64,000 nt of DNA from Kroppenstedtia guangzhouensis (GCF_014637345.1 NZ_BMEX01000013.1:1-64000), one strand, 5' to 3'; shown: positions 37,450 through 45,942, numbered from the stretch's first letter. Notes: generated by a model not told the origin, from the sequence alone. Numbers and translations are program-made.

Positions 37450-38805
37450 TCATCGGGACAGGTTTCTTTCAGGCAGATGAACCTCAAAGTTGATGCTGGG
37501 AAGCAGCTGGTGATAGTGGTCCACCGCTAGCAGGAGATAGCGGACTCCCTCGTCGGTATCCCCCGATTGAATGTAGTGTTTACCAAGGGTGTGGGAGGCC
37601 CGGGCCGCATTTTCCGGGGCGCCCAGACGAAGAAATGATTGGATCGCCTCCCGGTAACAGCGGGTGAACTCCTTGTAATTCCCTCGGTGATAGTGGATTT
37701 GTCCCAGAAAAATCAGACATTCGGACTTGAGGCGTTCCCGGGATTCCAGTAAGGGGAGTGCTTTCTCAATATGATGTTGCGCTTGATCCAACTCCCCGGT
37801 CTTCAGATAGGTACGACACAAAATCTGATGGACGAATCCCTCTTCCCAGGCGGGCAGATGATCCGGACTGACCACTTCCAGTGATTGGTTCAGATAGTGG
37901 ATCGCCTGTTTGCAATCCTCCAACCTCAGATAACAGACACCCAACTCATGGTAAGTTCGGGAAATCAGTATTTTGGAGAACTTAAACTGATCAGCGATCC
38001 GAAGCACCCGTTCGAAACACTCGATCGCATCCTGGAAATTGCCTTTGTTGGTGTGACAAGCACCCAGGATGTTGAACATGGAGCATACTTCCAGCCAACG
38101 ATCCTTCTTCAGCATGATATTGATCGCTTTCTCGGTATACAGAATGCCGAGAGCAGGGTCGGAAAGGAACAGGTGGGTTTTTCCCAGATTTCCGTAGATA
38201 TAGGCTTTTTCAATGTCATCAGTCACTTGGGGAAACAATTTTTCCGCCTGCTTGTAGCAGAGAAGCGCCTGATCATACATATCCTCCAAAAAATGAATAT
38301 TTCCTTTCATCCGAAGGTACCAGACGAGAAGGTTGGTATCTTCCTCCGGATTTCCCCATCTTTGTTCAAAAGCGGCAAGTTTGTCATGGTACTTCTCTTT
38401 TTCGGCAAAATGAATTAAAAAATTGATCTCTATCAGATCGGTTTTGATATGGACCCGTTGATCAGGGGTCTTTCCGGAGAATTCTCTCAAGTCTTTAAGA
38501 AAGGCTTTTGCTTCTTGATATCGTTCATACACCAGAGAGCTGCGGATTTTGTCAATCAAAAAATCCGCTCGGCGGAGGTCGTCTTGATCGATGACACCGA
38601 GAAGATCTTTCACAGAGGAACGGAGGCGCTTGGCGAGGGGGACAAGGATATCGGGTTTGGGATGGGCCTTTTCATTTTCGATCAGACTCAAGTATGGTAC
38701 GGAAATGATCCCCTCGGCCAGTTCGGACTGGGTAAGTCCCAGCTCCTTCCTCCTGTATCGAATGTTGTTTCCGAGACCGATGGCTTGTTCCCTCCTTTCG
38801 ATCAT
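37450..38805 (-). CDS. HTH-TPR transcriptional regulator (PlcR/NprR/Rap-like)
   Basis: An N-terminal Cro/C1-type helix-turn-helix (RYRRKELGLTQSELAEGIISVPYLSLIENEKAHP) is followed by about 350 residues of tetratricopeptide repeats, the layout of RRNPP-type peptide-responsive regulators. No cognate signal-peptide gene is evident next to it. I list ATG 38805, but neither it nor the upstream ATG 38844 has a ribosome site. A strong AAAGGAGGG (38798-38790) lies inside this frame, eight bases before an ATC codon at 38781, raising the possibility of ATC initiation. It is divergent from the transglutaminase gene, with two Spo0A-box-like sites between. Confidence 0.85.
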   Translation of the reverse strand: MIERREQAIGLGNNIRYRRKELGLTQSELAEGIISVPYLSLIENEKAHPKPDILVPLAKRLRSSVKDLLGVIDQDDLRRADFLIDKIRSSLVYERYQEAKAFLKDLREFSGKTPDQRVHIKTDLIEINFLIHFAEKEKYHDKLAAFEQRWGNPEEDTNLLVWYLRMKGNIHFLEDMYDQALLCYKQAEKLFPQVTDDIEKAYIYGNLGKTHLFLSDPALGILYTEKAINIMLKKDRWLEVCSMFNILGACHTNKGNFQDAIECFERVLRIADQFKFSKILISRTYHELGVCYLRLEDCKQAIHYLNQSLEVVSPDHLPAWEEGFVHQILCRTYLKTGELDQAQHHIEKALPLLESRERLKSECLIFLGQIHYHRGNYKEFTRCYREAIQSFLRLGAPENAARASHTLGKHYIQSGDTDEGVRYLLLAVDHYHQLLPSINFEVHLPERNLSR

Positions 38806-39018
38806 TGCAGGAATGAGCCGGCCAGGCGGCTGATCTGCCTGCATAAAGGGGAATGTGGTCCCGAGGATTCACAAAAAATTGGAGTGTGCATTACTAACAT
38901 CTTACTTCTATCCGACCTGCTGTCAACTGTGGATTGGAAGGAGGAGCCAACGGACGAGGGAAGTTTTAAAAACTTTAAATGGAAACCGGGTTAAAAGCCC
39001 GGAAACCAGGGAAGATCA

Positions 39019-39035
39019 TGTCGAATTCCGTCGAA
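39019..39035 (+). promoter_or_regulatory. Paired Spo0A-box-like sites
   Basis: TGTCGAA (39019-39025) and CGTCGAA (39029-39035), ten bases apart, about one helical turn, in the divergent region between the HTH-TPR gene and the transglutaminase gene. Confidence 0.45.
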
Positions 39036-39054
39036 TTTTTAAAAACACAGGTTC

Positions 39055-39200
39055 ATAAAATTGTAGTATGATATAGTCGGGCCGGGGAATCGGTGATACG
39101 ACCGATCCATTTAGGTCTGGGTATTGCGAAGTTCCACTGTTTTTGAGGTCTTGGTCTTTCTATATCAAAGGGCGCCTTGGTCAGGTGCCTTTTTTTTTGC
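39055..39200 (+). ncRNA. Candidate small RNA or leader with terminator
   Basis: A -10-like TATGAT near 39068, then a hairpin ATCGGT(GATACG)ACCGAT at 39091-39108, and a terminator GGCGCC...GGTGCC followed by nine T (39171-39200). A second promoter (extended -10 at 39231-39239) lies downstream for the next gene, so this would be a separate short transcript or an attenuator. I see no open frame with a ribosome site. Confidence 0.4.
39169..39200 (+). terminator. Terminator in the transglutaminase leader
   Basis: GGGCGCC and GGTGCCT with a seven-base loop, then a run of nine T. Confidence 0.8.
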
Positions 39201-39208
39201 CAAATTCG

Positions 39209-39239
39209 TTGGTGATTTCAGGTATTTCGTTGATATAAT
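39209..39239 (+). promoter_or_regulatory. Promoter of the transglutaminase gene
   Basis: Extended -10 TGATATAAT (39231-39239) with TTGGTG at 39209-39214, spacer 19. The -35 is weak, but the -10 is close to ideal. Confidence 0.5.
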
Positions 39240-39325
39240 GATAAGAGGTTTTTTAAAGGGGCTGACAACCCCGCCTATATTGCCCCATTCCTTGAGAAGG
39301 GGCTTTTATATGGAGGGAAATTCCG

Positions 39326-41014
39326 ATGAAAAAGACCCTTCTCACAGGGAGGATTCTGCTGGCCCTCATGGCAGTTATCATAACCGTCGGTTGTCATCCC
39401 ATGTTCGCTTTGGAGTCGGAGGCGGAACCGAATCAGAGTGATTGGGATCGTGTTGCGGCGGAAAAGAACGAACAGTTGCCACTGACCAAACTGAAATTGA
39501 AACCGTATGCTGAAGAGGTGGATGCAGCTCTTTCCTCACCCCGATATCAACGTTTTGCCGTCAATTCCCATTTCTGGGTGTCCGGCACTGTTAAAGAATA
39601 TGAAGATTTTAAGTCTGAATTTGTTTGGATCGAAGTGGAAAAGGTGAAGGGAGGGAAAGGGACCGGCGAAAAAGATCTTTCCTTTTACACCCATATCAAA
39701 GACGGAAAGTTCAGCCGCCGGGTTACCTTGTTTAACGGTGAAGGGGAGTATCGGGTGACCGTCCGGCTTCCCAGTGCGGAACGGGAAGATCGGTTTTACG
39801 ATCTGGCCCGCTTTCATGTGATCAATGTCAATCCGAAGGTCCATCGGGAGGTGGTGATGACACGGGCCGGTTTGCAAGCTGGTTTGCAATTGGAACTGCC
39901 TGGTGGCGGCTTTGTCCAAACCGATGGGGATATCCGACTGAAAGGCTCCATCCAGAAGGGCAAAGCCCAACGGGTGATGATACGGGTGGAAAAGGGGGGC
40001 AAGGAGTGGAAGCATCTGCTGCGGCTGCAGGAGGGTTCTTTCGATACCCGGGTTCCGTTCATTTACGGGAAGGGTATCCATAAACTGACCGTGATGACTC
40101 CGGATCCCCAACGGGAAAATTACTACAATGAGGGAGCCACCCTGCTGGTTTATAACCGTTCCTCGGAGGAAAAGTCCCCGATTGAGTATTTCAAGCATTA
40201 TGAAAGCCGGGGAGTCAAACTGGAGCATCCCCTCACCGGAGGCGGCAAGGGGGAGATGAAATACCGTATCAAGGGCTCGATCGACCCGAAAGCCCCTTAC
40301 GCTGCAAAAACCAAGCATCTGATCGTTCAAACGAAGAAGGACGGCCTGGAAGCCACTTATATCATCCCTGTGGAAAATTACCGGTTTGATGGATCTTTCT
40401 GGCTCCGTTTCGGTAAAGGGACCTATGAAGTGACTGTAAATGTTCCTGAAATCACGGACCGACAGCGGGATTATTTTCGATTTTTCGGAGTGGCGCGATT
40501 TACTGTGAATAACACTGCGGATCAGGATCTGCGCAACCTGCTTCCCTCCCGGGGGATCCAATCAGATGACCCTTCCATTGAAAGCCTGGCCCGCGATTTG
40601 ACCCGGGGGAAACAGACAGAGCGGGAAAAAGCCCTCGCCATTTACGAATATGTGGCCCAAAATGTCCGCTACGATGTGTGGAAATTCCGAACCGATGCTT
40701 TTGATTACGATGATTCGGCGATCAAGGCTCTCCGTCAAAAGAAGGGAGTCTGTCAGGATTACAGCTTCTTGGCCATCGCTTTGCTCCGTTCCATCGATCT
40801 GGAAGCACGCTTTGTGGAAGGGGTGGCCGATGGAAATCGTCACGCCTGGGTGGAAGTGAAGACAGATGGAAAATGGATCACGATGGACCCCACCTGGGGA
40901 TCCGGGTATATCGATTCCCGGGACCGGTTTGTACGAAGATACACCACCAAGTATTTTGATCCCAAGCCTTCGGAGTTTGCCAAGACTCATCGGCGGACGG
41001 GTGTGATGTACTGA
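39326..41014 (+). CDS. Secreted transglutaminase-like protein with Ig-like repeats
   Basis: A 562-residue exported protein. A signal peptide (residues 1 to about 23) ends near VGCHP, which could be a weak lipobox. Residues about 60-395 contain three repeats of roughly 100 residues with strand-rich, Ig-like character (each with an R-F-x-V-x-N-type end). The C-terminal transglutaminase-like domain has all three catalytic residues: Cys in KGVCQDYS (near 476), His in NRHAWVEV (near 505) and Asp in MDPTW (near 519). It probably acts on cell-wall or surface proteins as protease or crosslinker. GGAGGGAAATTCC precedes ATG 39326. Confidence 0.86.
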   Translation: MKKTLLTGRILLALMAVIITVGCHPMFALESEAEPNQSDWDRVAAEKNEQLPLTKLKLKPYAEEVDAALSSPRYQRFAVNSHFWVSGTVKEYEDFKSEFVWIEVEKVKGGKGTGEKDLSFYTHIKDGKFSRRVTLFNGEGEYRVTVRLPSAEREDRFYDLARFHVINVNPKVHREVVMTRAGLQAGLQLELPGGGFVQTDGDIRLKGSIQKGKAQRVMIRVEKGGKEWKHLLRLQEGSFDTRVPFIYGKGIHKLTVMTPDPQRENYYNEGATLLVYNRSSEEKSPIEYFKHYESRGVKLEHPLTGGGKGEMKYRIKGSIDPKAPYAAKTKHLIVQTKKDGLEATYIIPVENYRFDGSFWLRFGKGTYEVTVNVPEITDRQRDYFRFFGVARFTVNNTADQDLRNLLPSRGIQSDDPSIESLARDLTRGKQTEREKALAIYEYVAQNVRYDVWKFRTDAFDYDDSAIKALRQKKGVCQDYSFLAIALLRSIDLEARFVEGVADGNRHAWVEVKTDGKWITMDPTWGSGYIDSRDRFVRRYTTKYFDPKPSEFAKTHRRTGVMY

Positions 41015-41239
41015 GGGAGGACGGCGGAACCGGGATTTTCCCGGCTGGTGACACTCTGTGACCCGAGCAACAAGGGACACAGGGTTTTCTTTTTTCTTTT
41101 GCGCGACAATGGGTGGGCTTTATGTGAGTGACATAATTTAAGGTTTTCAGTGTGACAACGTTAGGTTGCGCCATAATGCGCCTAGAACTATCTTTACTTT
41201 AACCATTCACATCAATAATACTGACAGTAAGGAAAGGCG
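41015..41239. other. Intergenic region
   Basis: A loose hairpin near 41057-41095 with a T-rich tail may end the transglutaminase transcript. Base composition becomes AT-rich from about 41100. No gene is visible. Confidence 0.4.
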
Positions 41240-41704
41240 TTGAATAACATGGTTTTTAGTGAACGATTAAAAATAGAACGGGAAAAAAGAGGTTGGTCGC
41301 AAACAGACCTTGCTGAGAGAATTAGTGTTAGTCGCCAGTCAGTTTCAAAATGGGAAACTGGCAAGAACTATCCGAGTATCGAAGTGATCATTGATTTGAG
41401 TGATTTGTTTGGCATCACGATCGATGAATTGTTGAGGAGTGACGAAGAATTGAAAGAAAAAGTTATTCAAGATAGTAAGCAGTTGGCGTATCCGAAATGG
41501 AAAGTGTTTTTTGATAGTGTATGGTTACTGGGCACATTTTTGTTAGTGGCAAAACTGCTGATTCTAGCTTTAAATTATTTTGTTGGTACAGATATTATGA
41601 TTTTAAAAGGCTTACCGAAAGTCGTATCGAATTTTTTACCACTGGCTTTAATGGTGATCGGTGGCATTGGGTCTGACCAGTTGAAAAATAAATATATTGA
41701 TTAA
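41240..41704 (+). CDS. XRE-family regulator with two membrane helices
   Basis: An N-terminal Cro/C1 helix-turn-helix (LKIEREKRGWSQTDLAERISVSRQSVSKWETGKNYPS, about residues 8-45), followed by a linker and two hydrophobic helices (about 93-115 and 126-146). This is a common membrane-tethered XRE layout in Bacilli. TTG 41240 has AAGGA six bases upstream; ATG 41249 is the alternative. The gene is clearly richer in A and T than its neighbours, and no partner gene is evident. That suggests recent acquisition or relocation. Confidence 0.85.
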   Translation: MNNMVFSERLKIEREKRGWSQTDLAERISVSRQSVSKWETGKNYPSIEVIIDLSDLFGITIDELLRSDEELKEKVIQDSKQLAYPKWKVFFDSVWLLGTFLLVAKLLILALNYFVGTDIMILKGLPKVVSNFLPLALMVIGGIGSDQLKNKYID

Positions 41705-41809
41705 TCAAGGGTAGCGATAAAAATGTATTTTTTTGGATTTTAAAAAACAAGAAAGGGATGCTGGGTGGCAACTGTCAACGGTAAATCGGACTGAACGAGG
41801 GAGAATGTT

Positions 41810-41880
41810 GGAGCCGGTTCGGAGAGTGAGCTACTGCCCCTTCAGGCAGCAAGGCGGGGGCAGGATGGTGGGGCGGCTCC
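41810..41880 (+). ncRNA. Candidate structured RNA, nested hairpin
   Basis: GGAGCCG (41810-41816) pairs with CGGCTCC (41874-41880), and inside it CTGCCCC (41834-41840) pairs with GGGGCAG (41857-41863). The block is GC-rich between AT-rich flanks. No run of T follows, so it is not a simple terminator. Confidence 0.35.
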
Positions 41881-41925
41881 GATCTCTTGCAAAAAGCGCA
41901 AAGGCGAATCAAATCCCCACCATCC

Positions 41926-42062
41926 CAGAAGCGTTGTGATTTGCTGCGTTTGAAGGCGGTCGGGATTGGGTTTCACATGACCTTTTCGTTGTTCTTACGA
42001 TCCAAAATCACTCCATGTGAAATCCAATCTTCCCTGTGAACAGCTTTTTCACAACGCTTCTA
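41926..42062 (-). repeat. Dispersed palindromic element, copy H (inverted)
   Basis: The only copy in reverse orientation. CAGAAGCGTTGTGAT and ...TTTTTCACAACGCTTCTA form the ends; the inner arms are TTGGGTTTCACATG and CATGTGAAATCCAA. Centre loop is of the GAGTGATTTTGGATCG type. Confidence 0.88.
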
Positions 42063-42063
42063 C

Positions 42064-42227
42064 TACTGCTTTGAGCCTTACGTAAAGAGTGTCAATCGAT
42101 GTCGAACATAGTCTGTATTGTGGGTGTGGAGCGAGCTCCAAATGCAGAATCACCGTCTGTTTTCAATTGGCTTGGGACAATATTCGACATTTTCTTGAAT
42201 AAAATTCATCAACACTCAAAGCAGTAC
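42064..42227. repeat. Inverted-repeat-bounded block of unknown origin
   Basis: ACTGCTTTGAG (42064-42074) and CTCAAAGCAGT (42217-42227) are perfect 11-base inverted repeats bounding about 164 bases without a gene. Only one copy is in the window. It could be another miniature element. Confidence 0.4.
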
Positions 42228-42310
42228 TAGCCCTTCTGTGATTTTTCAACATAATGTTCGCTGAGGGGGCACTACTTGACTTCGATCAGGGCGTGAACGG
42301 GAGGGAGCCT

Positions 42311-43213
42311 ATGGCCCGAAAAGCGGATTATCTCCATCAGGTTCGGGGGGAAGAAGAGGGAAAGATGGTACGACAATTGCTCCGGAATCGATTTCGTTTC
42401 TCCCGCCGTATGTTTCGTCGCCTGAAGGAGGCTAAGGCGGTGGAAGTGAATGGGGAACCGGTGTATCTCACCTCCCGGGTGAAAGCGGGGGATCGGATGG
42501 CAGTATTTCTGCCAAGGGACACAGGGGAGGGTGTAAAGCCGCAACCCCTTCCGATCCAGGTGATACATGAGGATGAAGACCTGATCATCCTGGATAAACA
42601 GCCCGGAGTGGTGGTTCATCCCACCCGGAACTATCCGGAGGGGACCTTGGCCAATGGATTGGCTGCTTATTGGCAAGAACGGGGCGAATTTCACCTGGTG
42701 CGTCCGGTCACCCGGTTGGACAAGGATACTTCCGGTCTGATCGTATTTGCCAAACACCCTCATGCCCATGCCATTCTGTCCGGACAGATGAAAGGGAAAC
42801 GTTATCTGCGGGAGTATCTGGCCGTGGTGCACGGCAGTCTTGAAAAAGAGGAGGGGAAGGTGGAGGAGCCGATTGCCCGTTCACCGGAACATCCTCATAT
42901 TCGGACCGTCTCCCCGGCGGGGGCGCCAGCCTGCACCCGTTACCGTGTCATCAGGCGGTGGCCGGAGGCCACACTGGTTCGATTGCGTCTGGAGACGGGA
43001 CGGACACATCAGATTCGCGTCCATATGGCTCATCTGGGACATCCGCTTTTGGGTGACACCCTGTATGGCGGACAGACCGCAGAAATTGAGCGACAGGCTT
43101 TACACGCGGTGCGGCTCGCCTTGATCCACCCCAGGGATGGAAAAAAATGCTGCTGGGAATCCCCATTGCCAAAAGATTTTCACCTGCTTATGGAATCTCT
43201 GCCATCAATTTAA
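42311..43213 (+). CDS. RluA-family pseudouridine synthase
   Basis: A 300-residue enzyme with an N-terminal S4-like RNA-binding region (about residues 15-70) and an RluA catalytic domain. The catalytic Asp lies in PVTRLDKDTSGLIVFAK near residue 140; RYLREYLAVVHG and GRTHQIRVHMAHLGHPLLGDTLYG are other family motifs. It modifies uridine in rRNA or tRNA; the target site is not determinable. ATG 42311 is preceded by GGGAGGGAG. Confidence 0.94.
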   Translation: MARKADYLHQVRGEEEGKMVRQLLRNRFRFSRRMFRRLKEAKAVEVNGEPVYLTSRVKAGDRMAVFLPRDTGEGVKPQPLPIQVIHEDEDLIILDKQPGVVVHPTRNYPEGTLANGLAAYWQERGEFHLVRPVTRLDKDTSGLIVFAKHPHAHAILSGQMKGKRYLREYLAVVHGSLEKEEGKVEEPIARSPEHPHIRTVSPAGAPACTRYRVIRRWPEATLVRLRLETGRTHQIRVHMAHLGHPLLGDTLYGGQTAEIERQALHAVRLALIHPRDGKKCCWESPLPKDFHLLMESLPSI

Positions 43214-43258
43214 ATATTATAAACAATTAAAAAAAGATGCAGGAATACCCGACAGTTG

Positions 43259-43300
43259 AATCGAATTGTCTTCTGGGAGTGGTGAGAGAACAATTCGATT
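43259..43300 (+). promoter_or_regulatory. Inverted repeat before the lipase gene
   Basis: AATCGAATTGT (43259-43269) and ACAATTCGATT (43290-43300) are perfect 11-base inverted repeats, 20 bases apart, just upstream of the lipase start. This could be an operator or an RNA hairpin in the leader. Confidence 0.45.
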
Positions 43301-43320
43301 TTGAAATGAGGTGTTCCACA

Positions 43321-45006
43321 TTGAAGAGGAGAATGTGGAAAGGAGTGGTGACGCTGCTGGCCTTTCTTTTGGTGCTCCCGGCGGGCTGGGTGCAGGGAGC
43401 GGCCTCAACAGAAAAAGCGCCGAAGCCGAAACCGGCCGGCGTGGTACCACCTCCTTCCAAAGTTCAAGGTGAGTTCAAGGTCACCGGTGGCAAAGGTGGA
43501 GGAAGTGACGGGGGTGAGCCGGGAACATGGTATGTGGGAGCCACTCCTCCCAATATGGACAAAAGCAAACCCCCCATTGTCTTTGTCCAGGGATTGCACG
43601 GGCATGCGAGCAATTGGTGGGAGGATACGGTATATCACGGTCACAATGATATGTATGATTACGCCTATAATCATGGTTATCGCACTGCCTTTGTGGAGCT
43701 GTACGATTCCGCCGGAGGGGACGCGGCGGATATGTGGGACAATGGAGCCCTGTTGGCCCGCCAATTGAGTGAGATTCGGCAATATTTCGGTGAAAAGGTG
43801 AACATCGTCGCTCACAGTAAGGGAGGGGTCGATACACAGGCGGCCTTGATCCATTCCGGAGCATACCCCCATGTCGGCCGTGTGATCACCCTCGGCTCTC
43901 CGCACGAGGGCTCCCATTTGGCGAATCTCGCCTTTAGTTGGTGGGCCGGCTGGTTGGCGGAACTGTTGGGATCGAGAGATGCGGGCACCGAAGTGTTGCA
44001 GACCGGTTATATGGAGTATTTCCGTTCGGTGACCGATTCCCACGCCAACGTCGGCAAAAACAATTACTACACCTCCGCCGGTACCAGTTGGGGGCCATTT
44101 CCATCCGCCCTCTGGACGGGTGGAGCCTATTTGGCGCCTCACGGAAGCAATGACGGAATGGTCAATGTTTGGAGTGCCTCTCTCCCTTATGGGCAACATC
44201 TGTTTACCGAATCCTTTGATCATGACAATATTCGGATGGGAAGCACGGCATTTCCCCGGATCGAACCCTCTTTGCGGTCAGCTGCCGTCACGACTGCGGA
44301 GCGGGATGCGTTGAAAGAAGTGGCTGTCTCCTCCGCCGATGCTGATTCCGAAGGTTCGGAACAGGTGGTTCGCGGGGACTCCCTTCCCGCCGGCACCCCG
44401 GTGGAAGAGAAAGTGGCCGTGGAATCAGGGGCCAAAGAGGCGATCTTCAACCTGATGACCGGCGACCCCTCAGTTTCAGTTCGTCTCATCTCCCCCTCCG
44501 GCAAGGTATACAATCATCAGAGTGCGCAATTTTACCGTACTGGGGGAGATGAGGAAATTTTCCGGGGGGCTGCCATCCAAGGTTATCGAATTTCCGACCC
44601 GGAGGCGGGGCACTGGAAGGTTCGCCTCATCTCTGAAAAGGATGACGCCTACCTGTTGACGACCACTTTGATGGATAGTGCCGAGATGAAAGTGGATGTC
44701 CAAGTTCCGGGAAAATCGGGGCGGGATGTTCCTGTTCGGGTCAATCTGCCCCGAGGTTGGAAAGCGAAACCGGAGAATGTGAAGGTTCGCCTGGTTCCGC
44801 CGAAGGCCCACAGCATTCACAAAATGAAAGCCGATGCTTTTCATGGAAAACTGGACTCGACAGGCAAAGAGAGATCTTCTTTTTCCGGGCACCTCCCGAA
44901 ACAGATGAAACCCGGTGTTTACAATCTGACGGTGGATGTTCAGGGGGTCAACGACAAGGGAGAAGACTTCCAGCGAACCGTGATCCGCTCCTTCTACCTG
45001 AAGTGA
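43321..45006 (+). CDS. Secreted lipase/esterase-like alpha/beta hydrolase
   Basis: A 561-residue exported protein. TTG 43321 follows GAGGTG by seven bases and gives a clean signal peptide (KRRMWKGVVTLLAFLLVLPAGWVQG). The catalytic domain has PIVFVQGLHGHASNWW, nucleophile Ser in IVAHSKGGVD, Asp in HGSNDGMV and His in SFDHDNI. The C-terminal 200 residues are strand-rich, with a VYNHQSAQFYRTGGDEE segment resembling a pre-peptidase-like or binding domain. Esters or lipids are likely substrates, but specificity cannot be told. A perfect inverted repeat precedes it and a terminator follows. Confidence 0.86.
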   Translation: MKRRMWKGVVTLLAFLLVLPAGWVQGAASTEKAPKPKPAGVVPPPSKVQGEFKVTGGKGGGSDGGEPGTWYVGATPPNMDKSKPPIVFVQGLHGHASNWWEDTVYHGHNDMYDYAYNHGYRTAFVELYDSAGGDAADMWDNGALLARQLSEIRQYFGEKVNIVAHSKGGVDTQAALIHSGAYPHVGRVITLGSPHEGSHLANLAFSWWAGWLAELLGSRDAGTEVLQTGYMEYFRSVTDSHANVGKNNYYTSAGTSWGPFPSALWTGGAYLAPHGSNDGMVNVWSASLPYGQHLFTESFDHDNIRMGSTAFPRIEPSLRSAAVTTAERDALKEVAVSSADADSEGSEQVVRGDSLPAGTPVEEKVAVESGAKEAIFNLMTGDPSVSVRLISPSGKVYNHQSAQFYRTGGDEEIFRGAAIQGYRISDPEAGHWKVRLISEKDDAYLLTTTLMDSAEMKVDVQVPGKSGRDVPVRVNLPRGWKAKPENVKVRLVPPKAHSIHKMKADAFHGKLDSTGKERSSFSGHLPKQMKPGVYNLTVDVQGVNDKGEDFQRTVIRSFYLK

Positions 45007-45029
45007 CCCGCACTGGAAATCACCTCCTC

Positions 45030-45056
45030 AAACCCGCCGAACAGGCGGGTTTTTTA
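45030..45056 (+). terminator. Terminator of the lipase gene
   Basis: AACCCGCC pairs with GGCGGGTT across a five-base loop, followed by TTTT. Confidence 0.92.
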
Positions 45057-45118
45057 AAAGAAAATGTATTCGGCAAGACCCTGGTGGGTCATACTGGTTA
45101 GAGATTGGAGGGATTCAG

Positions 45119-45373
45119 ATGGAGGATTGGTCGTTTCTTTCCTTGTGGGAATGGCAGGCGATGAGTGTGATCCTGGTTTTGTCATCCAGTCTCGCCTGGG
45201 TGACCAAACGGCGTCTATTCCGGGCTGTCGCCTGGGGGAGTATCGCCTCTCTCGTACTTGCTTTCGCCATTCTCGATTCTTCCGGACCTCTGCTTACCGT
45301 TGCCGGGATCATCTTGGGGGCGATCTGTCTGCTGTTGATGTCCAAACAGATCCTGGAACCGGTCAGGGATTGA
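45119..45373 (+). CDS. Small three-helix membrane protein
   Basis: An 84-residue hydrophobic protein with GGAGGGATTCAG before the ATG. Helices lie near residues 11-27, 33-52 and 57-75. It ends SKQILEPVRD. No family recognised. It is alone between the lipase terminator and element copy I. Confidence 0.7.
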   Translation: MEDWSFLSLWEWQAMSVILVLSSSLAWVTKRRLFRAVAWGSIASLVLAFAILDSSGPLLTVAGIILGAICLLLMSKQILEPVRD

Positions 45374-45375
45374 CC

Positions 45376-45519
45376 TCTGAAAACCTTGTGAAAAACCCGT
45401 CACAGGGAGGATGGGGTTGCACATGGAGCGTCTTTGGATCGTGGAGAACTTTGGCTTTGGCGCCGGAATGTGAAACCCAATCCCGACTGACCCGGCCATC
45501 ACTTATCACGCTTCTGAAA
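45376..45519 (+). repeat. Dispersed palindromic element, copy I
   Basis: Left end CTGAAAACCTTGTGAAAAACCCGTCACAG, inner arms GGGGTTGCACATGG and GAATGTGAAACCC, then CAATCCCGAC; right end TTATCACGCTTCTGAAAG. Centre loop shares AACTTTGGC...GCGCCGGAATGTG with copy B. It begins right after the small membrane gene. Confidence 0.85.
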
Positions 45520-45550
45520 GGGAGGCATACAACGGATCATACTGATGAAA

Positions 45551-45575
45551 CAGCGACCCGCCGGGTCGTTTTTGG
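45551..45575 (+). terminator. Terminator
   Basis: GCGACCC and GGGTCGT with a short loop, followed by TTTTT. Confidence 0.75.
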
Positions 45576-45661
45576 TTTGCACTTTCATAAACGGTGAATC
45601 CGAATCAGGATGGGGGAGATCAGGGGAGCTTCTGTGTCCCCCATATTTCTTGGAGAGGGGT

Positions 45662-45693
45662 AAAAACCACTGCTTGGGAAGGCAGTGGTTTTG
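45662..45693 (+). terminator. Terminator, probably bidirectional
   Basis: AAAACCACTGC pairs with GCAGTGGTTTT across about eight bases. It also lies downstream of the small minus-strand gene and could end that transcript. Confidence 0.85.
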
Positions 45694-45768
45694 TAACAAA
45701 ACGGAGATTCTGCAACAAACTTTATCCCGGTTACGTTATAATGAGAGGGTATTTATTTCATCCAGGCG

Positions 45769-45942
45769 TCATCCTTTCCCACCTGTCCTTTGAAAGTACA
45801 GGCCCAGTCCAAACCAGAAAATCGAACCGGCCAGTCCGAGGGAAAGACCGGTGATACCGTACATTTTCCAGAAGAGGAGGGATGCGAGGATGCCGATGAA
45901 CCCGGTGAACCGGCAGGCAAACACCGCTGCTTGGGTGTTCAT
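45769..45942 (-). CDS. 57-residue membrane protein
   Basis: A small gene on the minus strand with GAGGTGATTCC before the ATG. The product MNTQAAVFACRFTGFIGILA... has two membrane helices (about residues 5-25 and 32-50) and ends QRTGGKG. Codon use looks coding. No family recognised; such short two-helix proteins are widespread in spore-forming Bacilli. Confidence 0.62.
   Translation of the reverse strand: MNTQAAVFACRFTGFIGILASLLFWKMYGITGLSLGLAGSIFWFGLGLYFQRTGGKG

Larger units (their letters stand above)
41705..42310. other. 600-base non-coding region with two palindromes and an element copy
   Basis: Three structures fill this gap: a GC-rich nested hairpin (41810-41880), the inverted dispersed element copy H (41926-42062) and an imperfect 165-base inverted-repeat block (42064-42227). 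No convincing gene is seen. GGGAGGGAG at 42299-42307 serves the pseudouridine synthase. Confidence 0.55.
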
